From NCBI GenBank assembly GCA_022496185.1, contig WTXG01000124.1:47924-111923 (forward strand): a DNA stretch of 64,000 nt. The letters run 5' to 3'. This DNA is from Multifurca ochricompacta (taxonomy: Eukaryota; Basidiomycota; Agaricomycetes; Russulales; Russulaceae). The notes beneath the pieces were generated by a model, which did not search any database, was not told the DNA's origin, and saw only the letters and a list, made by a program, of their open reading frames with translations. Made by a program: the position numbers and the translations under genes. Below are positions 12,477 to 22,273 of this stretch, piece by piece (positions within the stretch are counted from its first letter, which is position 1; each line of letters opens with the position of its first letter).

Positions 12477-13199
12477 TTACTCCTTGATTACTGTTTCGAC
12501 TAGTGTTTGTTGTTTTGTTCCCAAAAGGCTCTGGATGAAGACCCAGTTCGCGTGGTATCTTCGAGCTGAATCCGCTATTTCGTCGAACGTCCAGGGGTTG
12601 CCCTGGGTAATCATAGTCTGCACGAGTCTCCGTGGTAATCCTTTCTGGAAACCCCGCCGTGTTGCCGGGTCATCCAGGTGCAGTCCAGCCCGAGCTGCGA
12701 GATTTCGGAAATCAGCGATATAATCGTCGATGTTTCCATTTGTCATCTGGAGTTTCTCTAACTCTTCTAGTGCTTTTTGCTCGGCGGTTTCATCGGCAAA
12801 CGCTGCCTGAAACGCTTGTCGGAATTTCTTCCACGGGTGCGGCTCTTGAATTCGGGCATGGGCTACATTGGCTAGCCACCTCGCCTGCTCTGTCACCCAT
12901 TGGTTAATCTTTGGTCCTCTCATTAGGGCCAACACATAGGACACTCTAGACATCTTGTTTCTCATGATTTTCGCTTGGCTATTCAGGAAGGTGTGGAGCT
13001 CTACTTGAGCCCACCAACGTTCTGCCTCTCCTCGGTTTCCGTCAAAGAATGGGGGCGGTACCCCTTCTGTTCGCCCTCCAGTCGTCTCATCTTTGGGTGT
13101 CATGGTTACTAGTAAGTCGGTGTGTTCTCTTTCTGGGTCTTCTGGGTTAGCTGATTGCTGTTGTTGTCTAGGTTGGAGTTCATGAAATGTGATCGACAT
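12477..13199 (-). pseudogene. Gypsy C Gag (capsid part)
   Basis: 240 codons from the ATG at 13199. The core (PPFFDGNRGEAERWWAQVE) and the segment W-x-x-F-x-x-x-F-x-x-x-F with YIADFRNLAARAGL match the retrotransposon Gag capsid family of gypsy elements. The frame ends at a TAA at 12477, while the zinc knuckle is in another frame just downstream, so Gag was probably cut from its nucleocapsid end by a 1-nt change near 12500-12530. The Gag frame otherwise looks intact. Confidence 0.85.
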
Positions 13200-14054
13200 T
13201 GGGTCCAGGTTCGCCCCTGCTGGTAGTGCGTCGAATACGGTTGGAGGATATGTTCGGTCAGTGGAGTTCTGGGGAAATCAGGTGCATTGAATCTGGTTTC
13301 GTTTGGGGCTTATTCTAATAGCCTTGATCTGTCCTAGGTGTTTAGGACGAACGTGGTACCAAGTCTCTTGGTAAAGGTCGACTGCGAGCCGGGTATGTCG
13401 GTAGGGGATCCAATGTCCCTTAAAAGGTACGTTTTCTTCTCGTGACTCCAACCAGCGTGCGTTTCTCTTTCAGCTCCAGGTCGGTGTCATTGGTAAATCG
13501 GACAGGAAGGGTGAATGGGAAGGAGGTCATCACGGTCGCAAGGATTGTTTCGATGGATGTCAAATGAAGATGCCTGGAGCAGTCCTGCTTCCAGTCAGGG
13601 TTCAGTGGTTCAGTGTCGTGTGGGGTGATATCGGTGGGGAGTCGCTTGCAAGAAGGGCAAGGCGGTTTCGGTTCTCAGGTAAGACACATTCAATTTCTGA
13701 GGTTACTGATCTGTCTTCTAGGTTTCGATCCGGAGATTGGTATTCGAGGGACACGTCGTTTGTCGAAGAGTGCTGCGGAGTGGGATGTTGTCATTCGGGA
13801 ATTCGGGGAAGGGGGAGGAGTCGTCCAAAGGCGTCCAAGGTTCCCTTGTGGAATAAGACGTCTTCGTTCAGGGTTCAGGCAAGAGGACGCGGGTCTGGGT
13901 GAGTCTCCTTTCTTCTTAAGTTCTGGGGCCGGCGATTAGGATCGCTGGCGTCTGGGTGTTGGGGATCAAGTCCGGGGGGGTGTCTGGTGTCGGGGCGAGG
14001 GACGCGTCGTCGTCACCTCGCGCGTTCAGTAAGTTCTTTTCTTTCTAAGTTCTG
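13200..14054 (-). other. Leader of gypsy C, no gene seen
   Basis: About 850 bases between the primer site and Gag on the minus strand. It is G/T-rich on the plus strand, and no conserved domain could be read in any frame. A long leader is usual in gypsy elements. Confidence 0.5.
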
Positions 14055-14066
14055 TAAGTCTGTTCT
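14055..14066 (-). other. Self-complementary primer site of gypsy C
   Basis: Two bases (tt on the minus strand) separate the 5' LTR from agaacagactta, whose plus-strand form is taagtctgttct. The identical 12-mer agaacagactta occurs on the plus strand inside the LTR (14438-14449), so the minus-strand RNA contains its exact complement about 33 nt downstream of a TATA box, at the predicted RNA 5' end. This is the arrangement known from fission yeast Tf1, which primes reverse transcription from its own 5' end. Confidence 0.7.
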
Positions 14067-14068
14067 AA

Positions 14069-14807
14069 TGTCACAGCCAGGTCTCTGCTGTGTCTAGGAT
14101 CGTTCAAGTCAAGCCCCTTCAAGATATGGAGTGCCTGCAAGGTCAAGACTTCAAGGACAAGTGGTTCAAGGGGTCAGGGTGAACCACAGGGCCGGGATCG
14201 AGGATCAAGGTCAAGGCTATCAAGAGCAAGTCAATTCAAGGTGTCAAAGCAAACCACAGAGGGCCACAGTTAGGGTTCAAGGCCCACACAAGATAAGAAG
14301 GGCACGCGTGCAAGAAGCAAGTCGAAGCAGTGGCAATAGGCCCTGCTGGAGGTTCTGGGGTGAAGGCTTCCTAAGTTGCAGCTTAGGAAGTTCAAGGGGA
14401 TTCTGGTGAAGAACAGTAGACCTGTATTAGATACAAGAGAACAGACTTAAAGTCTGTCTCTCCAGTATGTACTGCTTAAATACAAGTACTCTAGTGTCTT
14501 TGTAAGTAAAGTAGAAGTTTCAATATAGTAATGTGAATGTCCATGTGAATCTCCAGTGGAGATTGAGACAGGAAATGTAAGTGGTGTTGCACCCACTCCA
14601 AAAGTAAATGAGTACCAGTCCAAGTCAGTCTAAGTCCGAAAATCAGATCAGATAAGAAAAGATCATCAACTCCAGTCACATGACTCGGAGTGAGAAGTCC
14701 AAACGTTGAGATGAAAGTCGAACGCGCGCGGGTCGAAAAACCGTCACAAAAGTCACACGCTCGTCACACGCGCGTCACAATCCATTACATTGACAAAAAG
14801 CGTCACA
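14069..14807 (-). repeat. 5' LTR of gypsy C
   Basis: 739 bp copy of 7653-8394, three single-base indels shorter. On the minus strand it supplies the promoter. The predicted start is near 14450. Confidence 0.95.
14475..14482 (-). promoter_or_regulatory. TATA box of gypsy C 5' LTR
   Basis: Minus strand reads tatttaag, about 33 nt upstream of the 12-mer (14438-14449) that is complementary to the primer site. The spacing fits a transcript whose first bases form the self-primer. Confidence 0.6.
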
Positions 14808-14812
14808 TATCT

Positions 14813-17596
14813 TATCCTAAGACAGCTCCCTTATGCCCGGGATGCGCACAAGGCAAGATGCCTTCGCAATCTTATCTCCCGTCTGAAACACGTGCCTCAA
14901 AGCCATTTGAGCGCATTCATTCAGATCTGAAGATCTTCCTGGTAGAATCTTATCATAAATACAAATATTTTATCAGCTTTATTGATGATTATATGTCATT
15001 CGCATGGATTGTCTGTTTGCGCACTAAGTCTGCTGCAATAAATGCTTTGCGACAATTCCTTGCCATGATCAAAAATCAACATAACACCACCATTAAAGAG
15101 TGGATGTCTGATGCTGGTGGCGAATACAAGTCTGATGTATTTATGAATGTACTAAAAGATGAAGGGATAAAAATCCTACAGAGCGTGCCTTATACTCCCC
15201 AACAAAACGGCCGCGCGGAGCGCTTCATGTGCACTTGTATGGATAAAGCACAATTGATGCGCATTGAGTCATGTCTTCCAGACTCTTGGTGGGAATTTGC
15301 TGTATTGCATGCGGTGCATCTCTACAATAGGACTCCTGTACGTCGCCTGAAATGGCAGACACCTTATGAAAAACTACATGGAGAGGCACCAGAGATATCT
15401 CATTTGTGTGTCTTTGGATGTGGTGCGTATGTCTACATTCCTGAAGAACATCGCAGCAATAAACTAGCACCTAAGTCAGAACTTATGGTGTACATTGGGC
15501 AGGCAGATGGCATTAAAGGCCATCTGTTCATGAGGCTTAGCAATAATCAATTATACACGCAAGCTACAGCCCTCTTTGATGAGAATCTCTTCCCTAAGTG
15601 TGATTCCACCAGACGGCGTGGAGTTACAAAACTGAATGAGCCTCTACATACTGAAGGGCCGGATACACAGCCCATTCCTTTAGTGGATGATGATGATTTC
15701 CTACCATCTCGCCTTCCACCTTCCAAACAAATAGAAGGACCTCAGGTTCTTGACGAAGAACCTCGCGCTTCACAGCCAGAGGTACCCTTGCCTTCTCCTG
15801 TGCCAGAACAACAACCAGTGCCTTTGCGGCGCTCTACACGGGAAAGGAAAGTTGCACTTCGCCCTGGGAATGTCTATGGGGATAACAGGCACCCCGTCGA
15901 TCAGATTACAGACATAAGGGGGAGTGATGATGAAGTTGAGGATCTAGTAGATCTCGTATCTCAACTAGCCCAGGAAGGGGGAGGAGAATTTGTGAATTAT
16001 CTGCTCGCCAAAGCAGTTCCACATGATTCACAGCCACTAGACATGTCCAATATATGAGAGTGGACATATAGAGATATTTTGCGCATGCCTGATGCACAAC
16101 AAAAGGAATGGAAGACTGCCTGTCGCGAAGAACTTGAGGCACTTCGCAGACAGAACATCTTTATGCTTGTGGACCCTCCCAAAGGGAGGAAGACAATAAA
16201 AAACAGATGGGTCTTTGACCAAAAATCTGATGGTCGTAAGAAAGCTAGGCTTGTTGCCAAAGGCTTTTCTCAGGTTGAAGGCGTTGACTTTAATGAAATA
16301 TTCTCGCCTGTTGTAAGGTTTGAGACTGTCCGGTTGATGCTCGTGCTTGCAGTGCTTGAGGATTGGCACATCACTGGATTAGACGTCAAAAGTGCTTTCC
16401 TGTATGGTGAACTAGATGAAGAGCTATACATGGAACAACCTGAAGGTTTCAAAATTAAAGGACAAGAAACCAAAGTGCTACGACTACAACGCGCCATTTA
16501 TGGTCTTAAACAAGCTGCCTTAGCATGGTGGAAGGTGCTGGATAAATCCATGGCAGCAATGGGCTGTAAACACCTACTCTCAGACTCAGGCCTATTTCTA
16601 TATAAGGCTAATAATGGGTCAATCATCGTCATCATTGTATATGTCGATGATGCGTTATTTATGGGGAATGACGAAGTCCTAGTCAGAAAATTAAAAACTG
16701 ACTTTATGAACAAATGGGAGTGCAGGGATCTAGGAGATACAAAGGAGTTCTTGCAAATGCGCATAACTAGGAAGGATGGCAAAATTCTACTTGATCAACA
16801 GCCATACCTAACTAAAGTGCTGCAACGCTTTGGGATGCTTAACGCAAAATTTGTGCCCACTCCTCTCCCAGAAGGCTATCATCCAGAGCCTAACACTGAA
16901 CCTGCTGATCCTTCCATTCGTTCAAAGTTCCAACAAGTAATCGGCTCATTACTTTACATTATGTTGGGCACGCGACCAGATATTGCCTTTGCAGTTACAA
17001 GGCTATCTCAATTTGCCGCTAATCCATCTCAAGATCATCTTGATCGAGCGCTGTATATCTGCCGATATTTAGCCAGCACATCTGATTACACGCTTATCTA
17101 CGATGGCAGATCAAATGGCGGATTGATCACGTGCGCTGATTCTGATTGGGCGTCAAACCCAATAGATCGCTGATCTACTACTGGATATATGGTGAAAATA
17201 GCGAATGGGATATTCAGCTGGAATTCTAGAGCGCAAAAGACCACAGCGCTCTCATCCACTGAAGCAGAATACATGTCGCTTTCTGACACAACACGACAGA
17301 TTGTATGGATCAAATCGCTTCTAAGCAAAATTGGCATTGATCTAGGACCCATTCCCCTCTGCGGTGATAACCAAGGCTCCATCTTTATGGCCTCTAATCC
17401 TGTACAAGAGTGACGGATAAAACATATTGATATCTGCTTCCACTACATTAGACAAATTGTACAGGAGAAGAAAATCGAGCTATTCTTTATAGAAGGCTCT
17501 GAAAATCCCGCGGACATGTTCACCAAGAATTTGGGACGCGTCAAATTCCTGAAATTCAGGAGTCAACTTGGGCTAGAGATTAACTCGCCTAAGTAG
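14813..17596 (+). pseudogene. Copia B integrase-RT-RNase H, second part of gag-pol
   Basis: Continues the 5658 frame after gypsy C. It shows the zinc-binding end of the pre-integrase region (CPGCAQGK, near 14840), the integrase core with MSDAGGEYKSD (near 15100) and PQQNGRAERF (near 15200), an acidic/proline linker, RT with VDFNEIFSPVVRFET (near 16290) and YVDDALF (near 16640), and RNase H with TEAEYMSLS (near 17260) and KHIDI (near 17420), ending at TAG 17594-17596. Three in-frame TGA codons (16055, 17171, 17411) interrupt it; reading through each keeps homology in the same frame, and at 17171 and 17411 arginine is the usual residue in the family. No frameshifts seen. Confidence 0.9.
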
Positions 17597-17631
17597 GGAT
17601 AATTGCTTAGCACGCTTAGCAGCGGCACTTA

Positions 17632-17642
17632 GCAAGGGGGAG
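17632..17642 (+). other. Polypurine tract of copia B
   Basis: The sequence gcaagggggag abuts the 3' LTR start (17643), the normal plus-strand primer position. Confidence 0.75.
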
Positions 17643-17989
17643 TGTTGAACCAAGATACCGGTACAGAGGCTCCGGGATAGCGGTACGACATGATTGTGAT
17701 CACGCATAGATAACGCAAGTAAGAATGCGTTCATAATTAGCTAGATTACTTAGAATATACATCTAAGATCGGGCATGTGATCAAATCACATCAATAACGA
17801 GATAACGCACTCGTATAATTAAGTAGCCGATATAGTACATTAAATTGTATATAAACTACTGTATAACTGCTATAGATCAAGCAGTTGCTATCGCATTAAC
17901 GACTGCATCTAAGTCTCAAAGTAAAACAAAGGTGAGATAGCTAGCAGTAATGTAGTATCTAGTGTAGGCTGCGCCATACCTGTTCTATA
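17643..17989 (+). repeat. 3' LTR of copia B
   Basis: 347 bp, same length as the 5' copy and with the same ends. It retains CpG at seven of the eight positions where the two LTRs differ. Confidence 0.95.
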
Positions 17990-17994
17990 CTCTT

Positions 17995-18126
17995 TACTTA
18001 CTACCTTACCTATAACTAACTGTCTCTTGTAGATAACTTGTTTCTAGGTGTGTAGTATAGTAATACAGAGTTTTCTTCACCTCTGAAGTATAACTTGTTT
18101 CTAGCTTCACACACTAACATCCAACA
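17995..18126 (+). repeat. 3' LTR of copia A, right piece
   Basis: Resumes element A's LTR after the ctctt duplication and ends at ccaaca, the mirror of the tgttg start. It carries a second copy of the acagagttttcttcacctct phrase found in the left piece, so the LTR has an internal duplication. Confidence 0.7.
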
Positions 18127-18138
18127 GTCAGTATCACT

Positions 18139-19097
18139 TAGTGTTGTGACAGCCCCGGCTCGGCCTGAAGCTGCGGCTTAGGCCCGGCTTTTGGCGGCTT
18201 AGGCTTTTCAAAACTCAAGCCTGGGCCGTAGCGACGGCTTCCGGCCGGCTTAGGCCCGGCTCAGGCCCAAGCCGCGGCTTTACAGTGTCAAATCAAGTTT
18301 TAAGCTGCATTTTTTGAAGGACTTGTAGTTTACATTATATCAACCCCTAGCCACTGCTTTGGCCTTCTGCCATATTATGTCTCCCATTTAATTCCTGTAA
18401 CATAAGTTGTCTTATTTTAGCTTGCATCAATAACAGCGTTTGTAACAGGTGTTTCTATCCCGCGCTTGCTATGTAGATAAGATAAGATGTTGAGATCGTG
18501 GTGAAACTAAGAGTGAAAATCCAGCAAGAATACACCTATACTGAACAATTGCTAAGAGCCTACACCCCCAAGAAGACGAGATGGGATCTGCAGCATGCTA
18601 CAGGGCATCTTTAAATAGGTTCTAGTACTATTCTACAAAATACCAAAGCCGATCGAGCGTGCGATGTAAATCTAATTATTTATCAGTGGCTTTATATACA
18701 ATTTAGATGTACTATATCAGCTACCAAATCAAAGTAAACGAACGCGCGCGTTATCTTGCTTGTTAATGAAGGTGATTTCATCACATGATCGATCTGAGAT
18801 GTATATACTCAGTATCTTAATTAATGTGAGACATGTTTTTATCTCATCAATTGTTTTATCTAAACGCGATCACAATTATGTCAGACTACTTCTGTACCAG
18901 TATTCTGGTTCAACAGTTCGCAAAAATCTGGATAGAAAGCGTGACTCAGCCACCAAAAGCCGCGGCTTCAGGCTTTCCAAACCTGAAGCCTGAGCCGTGG
19001 GCCGCTGGAAGCCGTTTTCACGGCCTATGTCGGCCCGGCTTTTTCCGGCTCAGAAACGGCCGGCTTACGGCTTCGAGCCGAGCCGTGCACAACACTA
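18139..19097. mobile_element. Non-autonomous hAT-type element (MITE-like)
   Basis: 959 bp with 10-bp terminal inverted repeats tagtgttgtg / cacaacacta, flanked by an exact 8-bp duplication gtatcact (18131-18138 and 19098-19105). An 8-bp target duplication and a TAGNG start are the hAT superfamily signature. Both ends carry many subterminal copies of GC-rich phrases such as cggcttaggcccggct in both orientations (18150-18290 and 18955-19085). Such arrays bind hAT transposase. No transposase reading frame is present inside. Confidence 0.85.
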
Positions 19098-19137
19098 GTA
19101 TCACTGCACACACATGCCTGTTCATCACCCATCATAT

Positions 19138-19830
19138 TCACGCTTCCTCCCTTTAACCTACCTCCAGTAAATTTGGAGCTTGCTGACCTTTCCCATACTA
19201 TAGCAGATGTACAATGCTGCAGTTGAGATTAATAACTGGTACCCTGATGACCTGCAACAGTTCATCAATCACCTCTCCTGCAATATTCACCTCTTCCTCC
19301 TCACCAAACTCTGTGATGGCCAGGCAGTTGCCCAGCTTAACCGGCTGGAGGACTTCTTGCAGCATTTTGGCCTTCATCATCAAGGCCCCCTTCCTGCTCC
19401 CACCCTCCCTGCTCTGCCCCTAGTGACTGCCACACAGGATCCGGCCCTGGTTGAGACACTTGCCAAGCTCTCTGCAATGGTTGTGGTACTCTCTACCAAG
19501 GTAGACACCCTCTCTGCTAGCCCCAGGCCAGCACCCCCCCCTCCCAGGCCCCCCCTCCTGCAGCAAAGCTTTCTGCCCCGGCCAAGAAACCCTCTGCCCC
19601 GGCCAAGCCCCCTGCCCCCTCCCATGCCTCTCCTCCTCATGCCCCCCCTCCCACTCCCTCTTCCCTAGCCCCCTCCTTTGCCCAGGTGTTTAGGAAGGCC
19701 GCAAGGCCTTCTGTGGTCATCTCTGTCACCCGCCAGGTTGGTGGGACCCCCGCAGAGGCTCTCAAGAAGTCACCTCTGGTGGTGGTGTCCCACCTTAACT
19801 CTGCTCTCACCGCTGCTGGCCACCCTCGAA
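19138..19830 (+). pseudogene. LINE ORF1 fragment, frameshifted
   Basis: Proline-rich ORF1-type protein of a non-LTR retrotransposon. The N-terminal part (from MYNAAVEINNWYPDDLQQF at 19207) matches in layout the intact-looking ORF1 at 20726. After the P-rich linker the homology (RPSVVISV, VVSHLNSAL) moves to another frame near 19640-19690. It stops abruptly at about 19830, where a dispersed repeat begins. The upstream part is separated from any earlier LINE sequence by copia A and the hAT element. Confidence 0.65.
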
Positions 19831-20552
19831 GGAGCTTGACTTGTGATAATTGTTTGGTGGGTCAGTCAAACATTTTCCTACCTGTCAAACTGTAAGCGAG
19901 GTGCAATTTGAACGGGTAAGTTCTTTAGACCACTCGCCTCCGCTGTTGGTCCGTCAACATAATTAATTATAACAGTTACGTGCACCCCCGGCGAAACACA
20001 CTGGGTCACCGGTACTGTTTAGGTTCCCACCATGGTCTACCTCAGATTCTATACAGCTAGCTTCAATCCTCAAGCTATTGCCAGGTAGGCCAAGGACATT
20101 CAAGAACGCATCACGCAGGGAATCTCCTGTCCACTCTCCCCCTATAGCTCGCATTTAATCTGGCAGGTAGCTACACGATTTTGCAGTGCAATGGACCATG
20201 AAACTTGGAGTTCCAGGGCAATACAATTGCAGGTTCCGAAAATCTTGCTCTCGAATCCTCACAGAACAGTGCAACATTCGCCAAATTCCAGATGAGGGCA
20301 CAGGTCGATCTGGGCGAGATTAACCCGGATTGGAGAGGGCGGGATGGTTAAAACTTCATCTCAACTCCGTTTTAGCTTTCTCAACATCACGTGTGCCCTG
20401 AGGTCCAGAACCTCTTTCTCTCGTGTCCGTTTTCCTCAATGTTGAATTGCCTCTGGAAAAACCTACTCCCCAGGTTTCTTTACCTTAGTGTTGCTTGCTA
20501 TTGGGAGATTGAAAATTGAATATGCTATACGCCTGTTTCGTGCTTGCATGGA
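19831..20552. repeat. Dispersed repeat R1, copy 1
   Basis: Aligns with 46005-46697. Shared blocks include acctgtcaaactgtaagcga (near 19879), ggcgaaacac, ggtcaccggtac, aggttcccaccatggtc, and near the right end tcctcacaga, cgccaaattccagat. The copies are diverged and have indels. No coding domain, LTR or long inverted repeat was recognised, so the class is unknown. Confidence 0.6.
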
Positions 20553-21966
20553 AGAGAGCAATTCGCAATCCAGGACGAGAGAGCGGAAGGAAGCGGTCCG
20601 ATATCATGTGACTTCCCGTACAAGTAACCAGACAACCACCACTGATCCTCTTGACCCGCTACCACCACTGTCTCCCTCACCGGGGTTTTTTTGTTGGCCC
20701 TTCCCTTACTCAAGTTGCTGCTTACATGTCTTCTAACCAATTCTCTACCCTTGCTGTGCAGAATCCTCCTCCCCTTCCATCTCCCGCCCAGATTCTTTCT
20801 GATGTGGTCTCTGGCCTCTATGATGGCATGATGGCTGCAAGTGAGGCTCACCCTGAGGATGATAACTCCTATGTCCGTGCCCTCCAGGTTCATCTCTGCC
20901 GCTTTCTACAGCTTCCCTCCCCTTCTGGAGACTCCCTTCTTCTTTACCTCCTAATTGGGGACCGCGACCTCTTCACTCATGTGGGTGTGCTGTTTCCCCC
21001 CACTGACCTCCCCCCCCCTCCTACTGTGGCCCAGGCTGCTGATGTTGCTGCTGTGGCTGCGGCCGTGGCTGCTCTGTCTGCACAGGTGGCTGCTCTTTCC
21101 CTTCCTGCTGGCCCTGTGCTGGCTTCCACCCCTGCTGCTCTTCCTCATACTACTGGCCCAGGCCCCTCAAAGAAAGGTAAGTCCCTGGCTGACACTCCCC
21201 CAGCCCCTCCCCCTCAGACACCGGCCAAGAAGGCTCAGACCAGGGCTTCTGTGCCCAGGCCCAGGCCCTCTGCCCCGGCCCTTCCCCCCGCCCCCGCCCC
21301 CACTCCTGCTCCTACTGCCCCTGCCCCCACTGCTGTGACTCCCCCCTCCACCTACACCGCTGCCACCAAGAGGATAGCGAGACCCTCTCTGGTGGTCTCT
21401 CCTGGACCGACGTCAGACCCCTCTACCTTTGCAGCTGTCATGCAGCCCCCTGCGGCTGTTGTTACTTACCTCAATTCCCAGCTCTCCTTCTCTAGCCATC
21501 AGGTCTCCCTGTCTGCTGCACGGTGGACATCAAAGAATAACTTGATCCTCACAGCCGGCCCTGGGGTCTCGGAAGTCAACCTCCATGCTTGCCAACCTTT
21601 CCTCTCCTCCACCTTCGGATCTTTCCTCTCGGCGTCAACCCAGGCTGTTTCCATCTCCACATGGCCGAATGTTTGGTGGTCCCGGGTGACCATCAACGGC
21701 CTCCCTACTGGTGTGTCCCCCCTTACTGGTGCTCACTCTTCCCAAGCCTGCCATGATGCGCTGGGCAGGGAGAACCCTCAGTATCGGGCCCTCAAAGTGA
21801 CAGCGTTTCCCTTGTGGGTCCGTGCCCCTGCCTCCTACCTTCCTGGCTCAGCATCTTCAGTTGTGGTGGCCTTTGAGAATCCGGATGGCTCAGCACTGGC
21901 CTCCTGTTGGCCCAAAGCACCCTGTTTGCCTTTGGGCATGAGGGTGCGGTTCGGCGCTGGAAGATG

Positions 21967-22273
21967 TGTAAGAGCTAGAAAAGCGAGTAGCTCAGTCTTT
22001 GGAACAGAAAGACTATATTGCTAGGTAATACCTAGAAAAGCGAGTAGCTACAGAAAGAATTAGTAAAAGACAATGTAGCTATGAAGAGAATGATACTGAC
22101 CTCAGTCTTTGGAACAGAAAGACTGAGGACACTAACTATGCGAATAGTCCTATAATAAAGTAAAGAAATTTGCACGACACCTCGTGCATTGTGTAGGACG
22201 GCCTCGATATGATCGATCTCGGGCCGCCATCTCCGGTATCTATGTGGCTGCGTGCCGTGGCTGTATTCTAACA
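21967..22273 (-). repeat. 3' LTR of copia D
   Basis: 307 bp, tgtaagagct...tattctaaca. It contains two copies of aaaagcgagtagct, an 11-bp inverted repeat cctcagtcttt / aaagactgagg (22100-22128) and the palindrome ctaggtaatacctag (22021-22035). Confidence 0.95.

Larger units (their letters stand above)
7653..14807 (-). mobile_element. Ty3/gypsy chromovirus C, reverse orientation, inside copia B
   Basis: Full-length element of 7155 bp. LTRs are at 7653-8394 (3' LTR) and 14069-14807 (5' LTR) with tatct duplications at 7648-7652 and 14808-14812. Coding capacity on the minus strand is Gag, zinc knuckle, protease, RT, RNase H, integrase, chromodomain, the Ty3/gypsy chromovirus order. The LTRs differ by one substitution (CpG) and three 1-nt indels in short homopolymers, so insertion is recent, yet the coding region has several frame breaks and TGA codons. 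Confidence 0.95.
4962..17989 (+). mobile_element. Ty1/copia retrotransposon B, full length, split by gypsy C
   Basis: Complete element: two 347-bp LTRs (4962-5308, 17643-17989), a primer site directly after the 5' LTR, a long leader with hairpin repeats, one gag-pol frame, and a polypurine tract before the 3' LTR. The 5-bp target duplication ctctt flanks it at 4957-4961 and 17990-17994. It sits in the 3' LTR of copia A and is itself interrupted by gypsy C at 7653-14807. The LTRs differ at 8 positions by my reading, all CpG transitions. Four in-frame TGA codons break an otherwise continuous frame. Confidence 0.95.
1..18126 (+). mobile_element. Ty1/copia retrotransposon A, 3' part, split by element B
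   Basis: Autonomous-type copia element entering from the left edge; its 5' LTR is not in the window. It keeps a broken gag-pol (78-4425), a short 3' untranslated stretch, a purine-rich tract just before 4632, and a 3' LTR cut in two by copia B (4632-4961 and 17995-18126). The LTR starts tgttg and ends caaca, the usual short terminal inverted repeat. The base order protease, integrase, RT, RNase H defines Ty1/copia. About 10 of its first bases are followed by atgagacctgg (13-23), which resembles a methionine-tRNA anticodon-arm primer site, but no LTR end precedes it, so this is weak. Element A is the oldest layer of the left nest. Confidence 0.85.

Noticed and set aside
19380..21338. Long Gly/Arg-rich minus-strand and Pro/Leu-rich plus-strand frames in other phases
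   Set aside because: They are shadows of the proline-rich LINE ORF1 linker; base bias keeps several frames open.
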